Shown in pieces: positions 18,929 through 28,659 of a stretch of 64,000 nucleotides of DNA (within the stretch, counting starts at the first letter, position 1; each line of letters starts with the position of its first letter). A program made the position numbers and the translations under genes. The DNA is from Mariniphaga sp. GTDB taxonomy: Bacteria; Bacteroidota; Bacteroidia; Bacteroidales; Prolixibacteraceae. The stretch is taken from NCBI GenBank assembly GCA_024636975.1, contig JAGXGA010000019.1, forward strand, positions 62,001 through 126,000, read 5' to 3'. The notes beneath the pieces were generated by a model. The model had not been told where the DNA came from and did not search any database. It was given only the letters and a program-made list of their open reading frames with translations.

Positions 18929-19306
18929 CTATCCCATACTGTTTTTTGCATCAATGCTTAACGTGGCATGTGGCACAGCACGTAACCGTTCTTTTGAAAT
19001 AAGTTTTCCTGTTTCGCGGCAAATCCCATAGGTTTTATTTTCAATCCGCACAAGTGCTGCCTGCAAATGCTGGATAAACTTCAGCTGGCGCTGAGCAAGT
19101 TTTCCTGCTTCTTCCTTGGAAAGAGTGGCAGCACCCTCCTCAAGTACCTTAAATGTAGGCGAAGTGTCTTGTGTGTCGTTTCCATCGCCATGAGTTATAG
19201 AATTCCGGTACATTTCATAATCATCCTGAGCTTTTCTCAGCTTTTCCATTATGATCTGTCTGAACTCCATCAACTCCTGATCCGAATATCTGTTTTTTTC
19301 TCCCAT
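18929..19306 (-). CDS. TraR/DksA family protein
   Basis: A 125-residue regulator of the DksA/TraR type, expected to bind the RNA polymerase secondary channel. Seen: an acidic coiled-coil region (about 10-90) and the C-terminal segment YGICRETGKLISKERLRAVPHAT, which aligns with the DksA zinc finger. Only one of the four zinc cysteines remains, as in many Bacteroidota homologues, so it is zinc-independent. It sits between ileS and lspA. Confidence 0.85.
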   Translation of the reverse strand: MGEKNRYSDQELMEFRQIIMEKLRKAQDDYEMYRNSITHGDGNDTQDTSPTFKVLEEGAATLSKEEAGKLAQRQLKFIQHLQAALVRIENKTYGICRETGKLISKERLRAVPHATLSIDAKNSMG

Positions 19307-19387
19307 GCTAAAGCATTTATTAATGATTTTTTTAATCCCGCCTAAAATAGTAAAAATTAAATTGGAAATTTAGGCCAAATAACATAT

Positions 19388-22300
19388 CTAATTTTGTCTC
19401 TTAATACTAATTTTTACAGTTACATCTTTTGATATTTCCACCTCCCTGGCATTTACATCTTCCAGAACATCAACAAGCTGAAAATCAACCGCCAGAGTTT
19501 GGGCGCAAATATAGCTTTTATGATTCGATACAGCATCATTTATTTCATGGTGCCTTTCAATTTCTACAGCTATACGGTCGGTTACTTCAAACCCACTGTC
19601 CTTCCTCAGGTTCTGGATTTTATTTATAAATTCCCGTGCCAGTCCTTCCTGCCTGAGTTCTTCTGTAACTTCAATATCAAGTGCAATGGTCATCTGCCCC
19701 TCTGTGGCCACAATCCAACCTGGTATATCTTCTGTTACTATTTCAACATCTTCCCGGGTAATTGAAATGTTCTGGTCTCCCAAAACAACATCCAAATTGC
19801 CTTCCTGTTCAATCCTGACAATTTCATTCTGACCAAAACCGGCAATTACCCCTGATATCTGTTTCATCAGTTTACCGTATTTTGGACCTAAGGTTTTAAA
19901 ATTCGGCTTAATTTTTTTCTTAATGACATCAGAAGTGTCAGAAATATACTCTACTTCCCTCACATTTACTTCTGCAAGGATAATTTCTTTCACTGCATCG
20001 AACTGTTCCCGGAAATGTGAATTCAGTACCGGAACCATAATTTTTGCCAACGGCTGACGGACTTTCAGTTTTTCCTTTCTCCTCAGGGCAAGAATCATTG
20101 AAGAAGCTTTTTGGGCAATACCCATTTTCTCTTCCAGCTCTTTATCAATCAGTTCTTCATCGTAATTAGGGAACTCAGCCAGATGAACACTCTGATCGGG
20201 TTCCTTTCCTGTAGCTTTATTCAGATCGGAATACAGCAAATCAGCATAAAAAGGAGCAATAGGAGCCATCAGTTTTGCCACTGTTGCCAAACAATTGTAA
20301 AGTGTTTGGTAAGCCGAAATTTTATCGGCAGAATACTCTCCGCCCCAATATCTTTTACGGCTCAACCTTACAAACCAGTTACTAAGGTTTTCGGTAACAA
20401 ATTCCGAAATCGCCCGACCGGCACGGGTAGGTTCATAGATTTCATAGCTCTCTCCAACTTCTTTCACCAGCGAATTCAACAATGAAATTACCCAGCGATC
20501 CAGTTCAGGCCGCTCATTCACCGGAATTTCTTCTTCGGCATACCTGAAATTATCGACATTGGCATACAATGAAAAGAAACTATATGTGTTGTATAGTGTT
20601 CCGAAAAATTTCCGTTTCACTTCATCTATACCATCGGCATCGAATTTCAGGTTATCCCAGGGTTGTGCGTTGGTAATCATATACCAGCGCAAAGGGTCGG
20701 AACCATATTTATCGATTGTAGCGAACGGATCTGCTGCATTACCCAACCGCTTCGACATTTTGTTGCCGTTTTTGTCGAGCACCAGCCCATTGGAAATAAT
20801 ATTTTTGAACGAAACCGAATCGCTTACCATAGTGGCAATGGCATGCAGTGTAAAAAACCATCCGCGGGTTTGGTCCACTCCTTCAGCAATAAAATCGGCC
20901 GGAAAAACACCCTTGCCTGTAGAAGGATTATATTTATCGCTATTTTCAAACGGATAGTGGTGTTGTGCATAAGGCATTGCTCCCGAGTCAAACCATACGT
21001 CAATCAGATCCGGCTCGCGGAACATTTTCCTGCCTGTGGAAGAAACCAGCACCACATTATCGATGTAAGGTTTGTGCAGATCAATGTTTTCGTAATTATC
21101 TTTTGAAAAATCACCTGACTTAAATTTCTCATATGGATTCTTATCCATGAAGCCGGCTGCAATGGCTTTTTCAATTTCGGTTATCAGTTCTTCAGCCGAA
21201 CCAATGCAGGTTTCTTCGGTGCCGTCTTCTGTACGCCATATGGGCAGTGGTGTGCCCCAGAAGCGTGAACGGCTCAGGTTCCAGTCGACAAGGTTCTCCA
21301 GCCAGTTGCCAAAGCGCCCGGTTCCGGTCGATTGCGGCTTCCAGTTAATGGTGTTGTTCAACTCCACCATCCGGTTTTTCACTTCTGTTGTTTTAATGAA
21401 CCACGAATCCATCGGGTAATATAGCACCGGCTTATCGGTCCTCCAGCAGTGCGGATAGGTATGCACATGCTTTTCAATTCTGAAAGCCTTGTCTTGCTGT
21501 TTCAGCATCACGGCTATATCAACATCCACGGTGGGATCGTCTTCCGTCAGCTTCTCTCCATATTCGTTTTTAACATACCGGCCCGAGAAATTGTGGAACT
21601 TTTCAGTATTTACATATTCTTTCACAAACAAGTCGGCCAATTCCGAAATCAGGAAAAACCGTCCTTTGCGATCGACAAGCGCCTGTATTTTACCATCGGT
21701 ATCTTCAACTATGAGGGGCGAAACTCCGTTTTGTTTGGCTACACGGTCATCGTCAGCACCAAACGTAGGTGCAATGTGAACGATACCGGTACCATCCTCA
21801 ATGGTTACGAAATCGCCGGAAATCACCTCAAATGCCTTACCTTTGGGCTTAACCCACTCTATCAGCTGCTCGTATTGAACTCCTGCCAGCTCCAGACCTG
21901 AATATTCAGCAAGCACTTTGTAAGGTATATTTTTATCTCCCTGTTTGTAATCTTCAAAGGAGGCATTTTCATTTTCGGCATTAAAATAAACGTGCAAAAG
22001 GTCTTTTGCCAGGATCAGGGTTCCCTGATTGCCGGTATAGGGATTAAACGTTTTAATTTTTACGTAACGAATCTGCGGGCCTACAGCCAGTGCTGTATTT
22101 GAAGGCAGCGTCCATGGAGTGGTGGTCCAGGCCAGGAAATAGAGGTCAGTATCCACACCCTCAAAAAGAAATTCCGACCGCTGGTTGCGGATAGCTTTAA
22201 ACTGAGCTACAATGGTAGTGTCTTTCACTTCACGATAGCAACCCGGCTGGTTCAGTTCATGTGAGCTGAGGCCTGTACCGGCAGCAGGTGAATAAGGCTG

Positions 22301-22840
22301 AATGGTATATCCCTTGTAAAGAAGGCCTTTAGTATATATCTGTTTCAGCAGCCACCATACGGTTTCAATGTATTTACTGTCGTAGGTAACATACGGGTCA
22401 TCCATATTCACCCAATACCCCATAATGCGGGTGAGTTCTTCCCACTCACGCGTATATTTCATTACCTCCTTGCGGCAGGCAGCATTGTATTCCTCAACCG
22501 TTATCTTTTTACCGATATCTTCTTTGGTAATGTTCAACGATTTTTCAACACTCAGTTCCACCGGCAATCCATGGGTATCCCAACCTGCTTTGCGGTGCAC
22601 GCGGTAGCCTTTCATGGTTTTGTAACGGCAGAAAATATCTTTTATAGCACGGGCCATCACATGATGTATCCCGGGCATACCGTTGGCAGATGGCGGCCCT
22701 TCATAAAAAACAAAGGTTGAATGTCCCTCACGGGTGGAAATGCTTTTATGAAATGTATCGTCTTCTTCCCAGCGTTTTAAAACATCCCTGTTAACCTGTG
22801 AAAGATCTAACTGCTTGTATTCCTGAAATTTATTCGGCAT
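19388..22840 (-). CDS. ileS: Isoleucyl-tRNA synthetase, eukaryote-like type (GxHH motif)
   Basis: Class I synthetase charging tRNA-Ile; 1150 residues. Seen: GPPSANGMPGIHH at 48-60, where the HIGH-type motif reads GxHH (57-60), HGLPVE, the editing domain region, DVWFDSGAMPYAQ, KMSKRLGNAADP and the anticodon-binding C-terminus. The GxHH form and the long C-terminus without a zinc cluster are typical of type 2 (eukaryote-like) enzymes, known for low mupirocin sensitivity. First gene of a long minus-strand run reaching folK, all with gaps under 90 bp. Confidence 0.95.
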   Translation of the reverse strand: MPNKFQEYKQLDLSQVNRDVLKRWEEDDTFHKSISTREGHSTFVFYEGPPSANGMPGIHHVMARAIKDIFCRYKTMKGYRVHRKAGWDTHGLPVELSVEKSLNITKEDIGKKITVEEYNAACRKEVMKYTREWEELTRIMGYWVNMDDPYVTYDSKYIETVWWLLKQIYTKGLLYKGYTIQPYSPAAGTGLSSHELNQPGCYREVKDTTIVAQFKAIRNQRSEFLFEGVDTDLYFLAWTTTPWTLPSNTALAVGPQIRYVKIKTFNPYTGNQGTLILAKDLLHVYFNAENENASFEDYKQGDKNIPYKVLAEYSGLELAGVQYEQLIEWVKPKGKAFEVISGDFVTIEDGTGIVHIAPTFGADDDRVAKQNGVSPLIVEDTDGKIQALVDRKGRFFLISELADLFVKEYVNTEKFHNFSGRYVKNEYGEKLTEDDPTVDVDIAVMLKQQDKAFRIEKHVHTYPHCWRTDKPVLYYPMDSWFIKTTEVKNRMVELNNTINWKPQSTGTGRFGNWLENLVDWNLSRSRFWGTPLPIWRTEDGTEETCIGSAEELITEIEKAIAAGFMDKNPYEKFKSGDFSKDNYENIDLHKPYIDNVVLVSSTGRKMFREPDLIDVWFDSGAMPYAQHHYPFENSDKYNPSTGKGVFPADFIAEGVDQTRGWFFTLHAIATMVSDSVSFKNIISNGLVLDKNGNKMSKRLGNAADPFATIDKYGSDPLRWYMITNAQPWDNLKFDADGIDEVKRKFFGTLYNTYSFFSLYANVDNFRYAEEEIPVNERPELDRWVISLLNSLVKEVGESYEIYEPTRAGRAISEFVTENLSNWFVRLSRKRYWGGEYSADKISAYQTLYNCLATVAKLMAPIAPFYADLLYSDLNKATGKEPDQSVHLAEFPNYDEELIDKELEEKMGIAQKASSMILALRRKEKLKVRQPLAKIMVPVLNSHFREQFDAVKEIILAEVNVREVEYISDTSDVIKKKIKPNFKTLGPKYGKLMKQISGVIAGFGQNEIVRIEQEGNLDVVLGDQNISITREDVEIVTEDIPGWIVATEGQMTIALDIEVTEELRQEGLAREFINKIQNLRKDSGFEVTDRIAVEIERHHEINDAVSNHKSYICAQTLAVDFQLVDVLEDVNAREVEISKDVTVKISIKRQN

Positions 22841-22880
22841 AAAAAACTCCTTGTTCTGGTGTATCCGTTAAAAAAATATG

Positions 22881-22888
22881 CAAATATA
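22881..22888 (-). promoter_or_regulatory. Candidate -7 element of the ileS promoter
   Basis: On the minus strand TATATTTG (plus-strand CAAATATA at 22881-22888) matches TAnnTTTG and lies about 40 bp upstream of the ileS ATG. No convincing -33 element is seen, so this rests on the -7 match and position. Confidence 0.4.
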
Positions 22889-23334
22889 GGAATTTTTCAG
22901 GGTGGGTGTTTTAAATGGCCTGCGATTTAAAAATTTCACCACATCCGGATGCTGTATATCATTACTGGTATTGTATTTTCTTTCCACGCCTTCACAGCCT
23001 CCTCAAAAACAGTACAACCCGAAATACACAGAAGGGACCTTTTCCGGACCAAACTCAATGTAAACTCAATACAAACTCAATATTAATTCAATGTAAATTC
23101 AATTATAATTGAATTTACATTGAATTATAACTGAGTTAACACTGAGTTAATATTGAATTTAATATGGAGAAGGTAAGATGAAAATAGTATCCAGAAGTGG
23201 AAATAATAGTTTTGGACATCACTAATGGTCAGATTTTGACAATGCATTTGGAACTGGTATTCTAAATATATTTAAATTGAAAATCGGCCATTTAAGTATT
23301 TTGAGTAATTTTGTGATCTACAGTAAATTCATAA
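22889..23334. other. Intergenic region without a gene
   Basis: No coding frame with support. It holds the 11-bp inverted repeat array at 23054-23163 (separate entry) and otherwise AT-rich sequence leading into the HEPN gene. Confidence 0.7.
23054..23163. repeat. Inverted array of ten 11-bp units around a 42-bp perfect palindrome
   Basis: The stretch reads as ten contiguous 11-bp units. Five have the form YTCAATnnnAA (for example CTCAATGTAAA, CTCAATACAAA, TTCAATGTAAA), then five inverted units follow (TTGAATTTACA, TTGAATTATAA, CTGAGTTAACA, CTGAGTTAATA, TTGAATTTAAT). The centre, 23085-23126, is a perfect 42-bp palindrome. There are no spacers as in CRISPR and no T tract as in a terminator. A second array with the same 11-bp period and layout lies at 58442-58540. 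Function is unknown; I do not recognise the element. Confidence 0.85.
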
Positions 23335-23715
23335 ATGATAAATGTACAGAAACAAATCGATTATTGGATAAATGGTGCTGAAGACGATCTTATTACAGCA
23401 GATTTGTTATTAAAAGAAAAAAGAATTCTCCATGGTTTGTTTTTTTGTCACTTAGTTATAGAAAAAGCCATAAAAGCTCCCTATGTAAAAGTAAACCAAG
23501 AAATTGCACCTCGATCACATAATCTTATCTATCTTTCAGAAAAAGCCAAACTAGACTTAGAGGATGACCTTCAAATTTTCTTAGGGTTGTTAATGAAATA
23601 TCAATTACAGGGTCGTTATCCGGATTACAATCCGGTTCTTCCAGATATTAAAAAGGTAAACGAATACTTAGTTAAAACCAATGAACTATTCACATGGTTA
23701 AAAAAGAAATTATAG
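23335..23715 (+). CDS. HEPN domain protein (HEPN-MNT pair)
   Basis: A 126-residue all-helical HEPN protein, the putative RNase/toxin half of a HEPN-MNT toxin-antitoxin pair. Seen: the N-terminal WINGAEDDLITADLLLK, FFCHLVIEKAIKA, PRSHNLIYLSEKA and GRYPDYNP, all typical of this family. A clean R-x4-6-H RNase motif is not obvious, so the catalytic state is uncertain. Its 3' end overlaps the MNT gene by 22 bp, consistent with coupled translation. ATG 23335 is the first start in frame. Confidence 0.8.
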   Translation: MINVQKQIDYWINGAEDDLITADLLLKEKRILHGLFFCHLVIEKAIKAPYVKVNQEIAPRSHNLIYLSEKAKLDLEDDLQIFLGLLMKYQLQGRYPDYNPVLPDIKKVNEYLVKTNELFTWLKKKL

Positions 23716-24005
23716 AAACACTAAAGAAATATTTAAATCTTCTAAAATCAGAAGGAATAGTGATTAATAAAGCCTTTCTGTATGGGAGTTATTTATCGGA
23801 TACAGCCACAGATCATAGTGACATTGATTTGATGATTGTTACCGACAACGCAGATGATGATTATTTAGCAGGCAAAATATGGAGCCTTACCAGAAAGGTC
23901 GATTCAAGAATAGAACCTTATTTAGTTGCCAACGGTAGATTCTACAGTAACAATAATTCACCATTAGTTGACCTGGTAAAAAGAACAGGATTGGAAATAA
24001 ACTGA
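23694..24005 (+). CDS. MNT nucleotidyltransferase domain protein (HEPN-MNT pair)
   Basis: A 103-residue minimal nucleotidyltransferase, the predicted antitoxin that modifies (in studied cases, AMPylates) the HEPN partner. Seen: GSYLSDTATDHSDIDL at residues 31-46, the GSx(n)DxD motif with Asp43 and Asp45. The start lies inside the HEPN gene (22-bp overlap). The order, HEPN first and MNT second, with overlap, supports one bicistronic unit. Confidence 0.85.
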   Translation: MVKKEIIETLKKYLNLLKSEGIVINKAFLYGSYLSDTATDHSDIDLMIVTDNADDDYLAGKIWSLTRKVDSRIEPYLVANGRFYSNNNSPLVDLVKRTGLEIN

Positions 24006-24122
24006 AGCAACATCAGATGATGCTGGTCTGAAAAGTTCATCTTAGCATCAAAAGTAGACTTTCAAAAAGTTACAATTCCTCACTATTTACCACTTAATAA
24101 ATTGTAATAAACCCACCTCAGG

Positions 24123-25247
24123 CTATTCTGTCAACCCAAACTTATAAACACAAATCGAATAATACTCCTCTCCCGGTTCCAGTATAGTAGAAGGAAAGTT
24201 TTCCTGGTTGGGGCTGTCGGGGAAGTGCTGTGTTTCCAGGCAGAACGAAGAGCGGAAGTCGTAAGTTTTTCCATACTTGCCGGTGTCGCTGCCATCGAGG
24301 AAATTGCCGCCGTAAAACTGCATTCCCGGTTCGTTGGTATATACCTCAAGGAATCTTCCCGATTCAGGTTCCACTACCCTGGCCGCAAACGACAGCTCTT
24401 TTTCAGCCGGAAAAAGAACCCAGTTATGGTCATATCCTCCACCGTATTCCAGTTGCTGGAAATTATCATCCACCCGTGCACCTATTTCCACAGGCAACCT
24501 GAAATCCATGGGGGTACCCTCCACCGGTGCAAGGTCACCCGTGGGAATAAGGCCTGCATCAACCGGGGTATAAAAATCTGAATTTATCTGTAGGATATGA
24601 TCGTTAACAGTGCCTTCCCCTGCTCCCTTAAGGTTAAAAAAGGAGTGGTGGGTAAGGTTTACAGGGGTTGGGCGGTCGGTGGTGGCCCAATACTCTATCT
24701 TCAGTTCGTTTTCGTCGGTCAGCTGATACTGGACCTTTACATCAAGTGTTCCCGGATAACCTTCTTCCATATGCGGTGAGGCATAGTTGAGCACCAGTGT
24801 CTGATCGTCGGTCTGGCTGACTTTCCATACAACATTATTAAAACCATGGGTACCTCCGTGAAGGTGGTTTTCATCGTTATTCCGTACCAACTCATAAACT
24901 GTATCATTTAGTTCAAACTGTCCGTCGGCTATGCGGTTTCCATAGCGTCCGATCAGAGCGCCGTAATAGATTTCATTTGATTTCAAATACCCGTCAAGGG
25001 TTTCATAACCGGTAACGATATCGTCATAATTACCATCCTTATCGGGCACCCAAAGGGTTACCACCCGTCCTCCGTAATTGGTTATTTGTGTTACAAGTCC
25101 ATTGCCATTTTTCAGGGTATACAGGCTGACTGCTTCCCCGTTGTGTGATCCGCTAAAATCAACCTCGTTTAGTAACTCAGGTTGATCCGGATTTTGCGAA
25201 CAGGAGAACAAGGTTACAATTGCAATCAGAAAAAAGATACGTTTCAT
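24123..25247 (-). CDS. galM: Aldose 1-epimerase, lipoprotein
   Basis: Mutarotase interconverting alpha and beta aldoses; 374 residues. Seen: a lipoprotein signal with lipobox LFSC (Cys16), so it is exported, then TNYGGRVV, NHLHGGTHGFN, NLTHHSFFNL (catalytic His region) and CLETQHFPDSPN with the catalytic Glu. The full family length is present. It is divergent from the sulfatase at 25354, which suggests a joint role in saccharide use outside the cytoplasm. Confidence 0.93.
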   Translation of the reverse strand: MKRIFFLIAIVTLFSCSQNPDQPELLNEVDFSGSHNGEAVSLYTLKNGNGLVTQITNYGGRVVTLWVPDKDGNYDDIVTGYETLDGYLKSNEIYYGALIGRYGNRIADGQFELNDTVYELVRNNDENHLHGGTHGFNNVVWKVSQTDDQTLVLNYASPHMEEGYPGTLDVKVQYQLTDENELKIEYWATTDRPTPVNLTHHSFFNLKGAGEGTVNDHILQINSDFYTPVDAGLIPTGDLAPVEGTPMDFRLPVEIGARVDDNFQQLEYGGGYDHNWVLFPAEKELSFAARVVEPESGRFLEVYTNEPGMQFYGGNFLDGSDTGKYGKTYDFRSSFCLETQHFPDSPNQENFPSTILEPGEEYYSICVYKFGLTE

Positions 25248-25353
25248 TTCGGTTATTTTTATTTTTTTTGTTTCTTGAAAGTGCTAAAATAGTCGGAAAT
25301 TTAACAGCTGGATAAAAAATTCCTTAAAATTAATCTCGTTTAAATCAAAAAAT

Positions 25354-26940
25354 ATGAAGAGCCATCACCTTTTATATACGATTATGCTTCCTCTGGCATT
25401 GGGGGGATGTCAAACGGTGCCTGAAAGTTCACAAGAAACTGTTCGCCCAAACATACTGTTTGCCATTGCAGATGACGCTTCGTGGAAGCATTTTGGAGCT
25501 TATGGCTGCGACTGGGTAAAGACACCGGCTTTCGATCGTGTTGCCAGCGAAGGGATTTTATTTACCCACGCTTATACTCCCAATGCCAAATGTGCCCCAT
25601 CGCGTTCCTGCATATTAACCGGCCGCAACAGCTGGCAGCTTGAGGAAGCAGCCAATCACTCCCCCCTGTTTCCGGCAAAGTTTAAAACCTATGCTGAAGC
25701 TTTGGGAGAAAAGGATTATTGGGTAGGCAGCACTGCAAAGGGATGGGCACCGGGAGACCCTGGTGAAATAAATGGTAAAAAGCGCCAGCTTACCGGACCA
25801 AAATTTGATAAATTTACAATCACTCCTCCGGCAAAACATATTTCCAATATCGATTATGCAAGGAATTTTGAAGCTTTTTTGGATGAACGGCCCGAAGGAC
25901 AACCCTTCTGTTTCTGGTATGGAAGCATTGAGCCTCACCGTGCTTATGAATTCGAAGCAGGCATAAAATATGGCGGAAAAAGCATGAATGAAATTGATGA
26001 AGTGCCTCCGTTCTGGCCCGATGTAGATACTGTTCGGACCGACATGCTTGATTACGCTTTCGAAATCGAATACTTCGACCTGCACCTGCAGCGTATGCTG
26101 GAGAAGCTGGAAGAACTGGGAGAACTGGAGAATACCATTGTGGTGGTAACGGCAGATAATGGAATGCCGTTCCCGCGGATTAAAGGCCAGGTGTATGAAT
26201 ATTCAAACCACCTGCCGCTGGCCATCATGTGGCCCAATGGTATCCGAAACCCCGGACGCGTAGTGGATGATTTTGTAAACTTCATTGATTTTGCACCTAC
26301 TTTTCTTGAACTAGCAGGTACAACCGTTGAAGACGCCGGCATGCAGCCAATTACGGGACAAAGTTTAACAGATATATTTAATTCGGAACAAGAAGGAGAG
26401 GTAGTTCCTGAACGTAATTTTGTTTTGGTTGGCAAGGAGCGCCATGACGTTGGCCGACCCGATGACCAGGGCTATCCGGTACGGGGCATCTTTAAAGGCG
26501 ACTACCTGTATCTGCGCAATTTTGAACCCGACCGCTGGCCAAAAGGCAATCCCGAAACCGGATATCTGAACTGTGATGGCAGTCCTACGAAAACATATAT
26601 ACTTGATACCCGGCGCAAAAAGGGAATTATGGAGTTTTGGCAGCTGAATTTTGGGAAGCGGGACAGCGAAGAGATGTATAATGTTGTTGAAGATCCATTC
26701 TGCATGAATAACCTTGCAGAGGAAGAAGCTTTTGCTTCATTAAAAGATGAGCTGGAACAGGAGATGTCCCGCAGGTTGAAGGAAGAAGGCGACCCGCGAA
26801 TGTTTGGCAACGGCGAAATTTTTGATAATTATCCTTATACAGGAGCTGTTCAGAATTATTACAACCGATATATGGCCGGGGAAGAAGTACCGGCAGGATG
26901 GGTTAATAAATCGGATTACGACACTTATCTGAAAGAATAG
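25354..26940 (+). CDS. Lipoprotein sulfatase, S1 family (N-sulfoglucosamine-sulfohydrolase-like)
   Basis: Type I sulfatase, 528 residues. Seen: a signal with lipobox LALGGC (Cys19), [19 protein letters not shown], the FGly motif [11 protein letters not shown] (Cys80), and [12 protein letters not shown]. The DDASW start and CAPSR motif resemble the heparan N-sulfatase-like subfamily, but substrate assignment from this alone is weak. It is divergent from galM and 5 bp upstream of rnhB. Confidence 0.9.
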   Translation: MKSHHLLYTIMLPLALGGCQTVPESSQETVRPNILFAIADDASWKHFGAYGCDWVKTPAFDRVASEGILFTHAYTPNAKCAPSRSCILTGRNSWQLEEAANHSPLFPAKFKTYAEALGEKDYWVGSTAKGWAPGDPGEINGKKRQLTGPKFDKFTITPPAKHISNIDYARNFEAFLDERPEGQPFCFWYGSIEPHRAYEFEAGIKYGGKSMNEIDEVPPFWPDVDTVRTDMLDYAFEIEYFDLHLQRMLEKLEELGELENTIVVVTADNGMPFPRIKGQVYEYSNHLPLAIMWPNGIRNPGRVVDDFVNFIDFAPTFLELAGTTVEDAGMQPITGQSLTDIFNSEQEGEVVPERNFVLVGKERHDVGRPDDQGYPVRGIFKGDYLYLRNFEPDRWPKGNPETGYLNCDGSPTKTYILDTRRKKGIMEFWQLNFGKRDSEEMYNVVEDPFCMNNLAEEEAFASLKDELEQEMSRRLKEEGDPRMFGNGEIFDNYPYTGAVQNYYNRYMAGEEVPAGWVNKSDYDTYLKE

Positions 26941-26945
26941 ATCAA

Positions 26946-27599
26946 ATGCAAAAAAAGGCCGGAGGAAAAGTAAAACATCCGCAGAAGAAAAGAAAATTAA
27001 AGCTTTTGCCTTTCTTTAATGAAGGTGTGGTTGAGGCTGGATGTGACGAGGCCGGAAGGGGATGCCTGGCGGGACCGGTTTTCGCGGCAGCAGTTATTCT
27101 TCCTCCCGGCTTTAAGAACAAACTACTGAACGATTCGAAGCAACTTACAAAAGAGGAACGGAATAAACTCCGCCCCCTGATTGAAAAAGAGGCACTGGCA
27201 TGGGCTGTGGAGATGGTGGCGAATGAAGAAATCGACCGGGTGAACATTCTTAATGCATCGTTCCTTGCCATGAACAGGGCTGTACAGAAACTTAAGGTTG
27301 TGCCGGAACACCTGCTTATCGACGGGCACATGTTCAGGCCACAGGTGACCATTCCATATACCTGTATGATTAAAGGCGACGGCCGGTTTATGTCGATAGC
27401 AGCTGCATCGGTTCTTGCAAAAACCTGGCGTGATGAGTTTATGGAATTATTGCACAGTGAATTCCCTGCATACCATTGGGACAAAAACAAGGGCTATCCT
27501 ACCTGGCAGCATCGTGAAGCCATTTCGCTTTGCGGAATTTCAAAGTACCACCGGCTATCGTTTAAACTGACAGATATGCAGCTGGAACTTGAATTCTGA
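26946..27599 (+). CDS. rnhB: Ribonuclease HII
   Basis: Cleaves the RNA strand of RNA-DNA hybrids and single ribonucleotides in DNA. 217 residues with a short basic N-terminal extension. Seen: EAGCDEAGRGCLAGPVFAAAV with the catalytic D-E pair, NDSKQLTKEER, LLIDGH with a third acidic residue, SIAAASVLAKTWRD, and HWDKNKGYPT. It starts 5 bp after the sulfatase stop. Confidence 0.96.
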   Translation: MQKKAGGKVKHPQKKRKLKLLPFFNEGVVEAGCDEAGRGCLAGPVFAAAVILPPGFKNKLLNDSKQLTKEERNKLRPLIEKEALAWAVEMVANEEIDRVNILNASFLAMNRAVQKLKVVPEHLLIDGHMFRPQVTIPYTCMIKGDGRFMSIAAASVLAKTWRDEFMELLHSEFPAYHWDKNKGYPTWQHREAISLCGISKYHRLSFKLTDMQLELEF

Positions 27600-27623
27600 C
27601 GGATTATTTGTAATTTCACTTAC

Positions 27624-28499
27624 ATGAAACATATCACACTTATTCTGCTGTTTTTATTCCCCCTGTTGACTTTTGGGCAAAAAGATACTGTTATCTATTT
27701 CGGTCCAAATGGAAAACTTGCCCCGGTTACTTCGAAAGTTCTGAAAAAGGAAATCAGAAAAAAAAATAACAAAAAGGTAAGAATCAGAACTTGGAAGCTT
27801 GATGAAGGCAATGAGGTACTGTTGTTTACTGAAAACATCAAGATAAAAAACTCCGGAGTTCACGATATCCGCATAAAGGGCCGGCAGTTTACAGAACGGA
27901 TAACCCGGGTTTTTGAAGTACAGCCTGACGGATTGTTCCGGTTTACCGAACGTCTCAACGAGCAGATGAAGCGTAAGGGAACCACCCGGTCAAAAATCCC
28001 CCTGCTGTTTCAGGGTGAGGTAACTGAATATTATTCAAATGGTAAAGTGAAATCGGTTTCTGTTTATGAAAACAATGAAATGGTATCGAATGAAAACTGG
28101 CTTGAGAGTGGGGAGAAATACATCGACGACGTGTTTCATTCTGTCGACCGCGAGCCCCGGTTCTTAAGAGGTACCGATTTGCTTCACGAACATGTACTAA
28201 AGGCATATAGAGATTCGGAGATTGATCTTACACAAGTGGAAGGAAGAATAGTAGTTGGTTTTGTAGTAATGGAAGATGGCAGCATCGATGGCTTGCGCAT
28301 CGAACAAGGCTTAGGCCGGGAACTAAATAACCTTGCGGTCAGTTCGATGAACTCTCTTCCCGGAAAATGGCAGCCCGCCCGCATTAATGGAAAAAATGTA
28401 CGTTTCTACCAGCTATTTCCCATTAATTTCATTTACCAACAATTTGATTTTGATTTCCTGGAACTAAAAGGCAGCATGCTGTACTGGCACATAAATTAA
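27624..28499 (+). CDS. Secreted protein with a TonB C-terminal-like domain
   Basis: A 291-residue exported protein. Seen: a signal peptide ending at LLTFGQ, a basic middle, a MORN-like segment (YYSNGKVKSVSVYENNEMV) near residue 135, and a TonB-C fold at about 195-272 (GRIVVGFVVMEDGSIDGLRI and GKWQPARINGKNV). Unlike true TonB it has a cleavable signal and no Pro-rich linker, so it is not likely to span the periplasm from the inner membrane. Such stand-alone TonB-C proteins are common in Bacteroidota; their job is unclear. Confidence 0.75.
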   Translation: MKHITLILLFLFPLLTFGQKDTVIYFGPNGKLAPVTSKVLKKEIRKKNNKKVRIRTWKLDEGNEVLLFTENIKIKNSGVHDIRIKGRQFTERITRVFEVQPDGLFRFTERLNEQMKRKGTTRSKIPLLFQGEVTEYYSNGKVKSVSVYENNEMVSNENWLESGEKYIDDVFHSVDREPRFLRGTDLLHEHVLKAYRDSEIDLTQVEGRIVVGFVVMEDGSIDGLRIEQGLGRELNNLAVSSMNSLPGKWQPARINGKNVRFYQLFPINFIYQQFDFDFLELKGSMLYWHIN

Positions 28500-28618
28500 A
28501 AACCTCCGGCTTTATGTTTATATCTTACGGACGAAGGTGGATTCTGCTTTTTGAATAATACAATTGACTTCTTTTTATTCTTCGAACAATAAAAGCTTCC
28601 TGCATGTTTGCAATGACA

Positions 28619-28639
28619 GCAGGCAGTTATTCTGCCTGC
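28619..28639 (+). other. Hairpin in the 5' leader of the D-lactate dehydrogenase gene
   Basis: A perfect 8-bp GC-rich stem, GCAGGCAG (28619-28626) and CTGCCTGC (28632-28639), with loop TTATT, 20 bp before the ATG at 28660. No T tract follows, so it is not a terminator for this strand. It may be a leader structure or an operator dyad. Confidence 0.45.
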
Positions 28640-28659
28640 AACAGTAAATTAATAATAAT

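Noticed and set aside
20663-21106. Plus-strand frames inside ileS
   Set aside because: Antisense shadows of a strongly supported essential gene; no family likeness.
23054-23163. CRISPR-like repeat array
   Set aside because: Units are only 11 bp, contiguous, without spacers and inverted in the middle; no cas genes.
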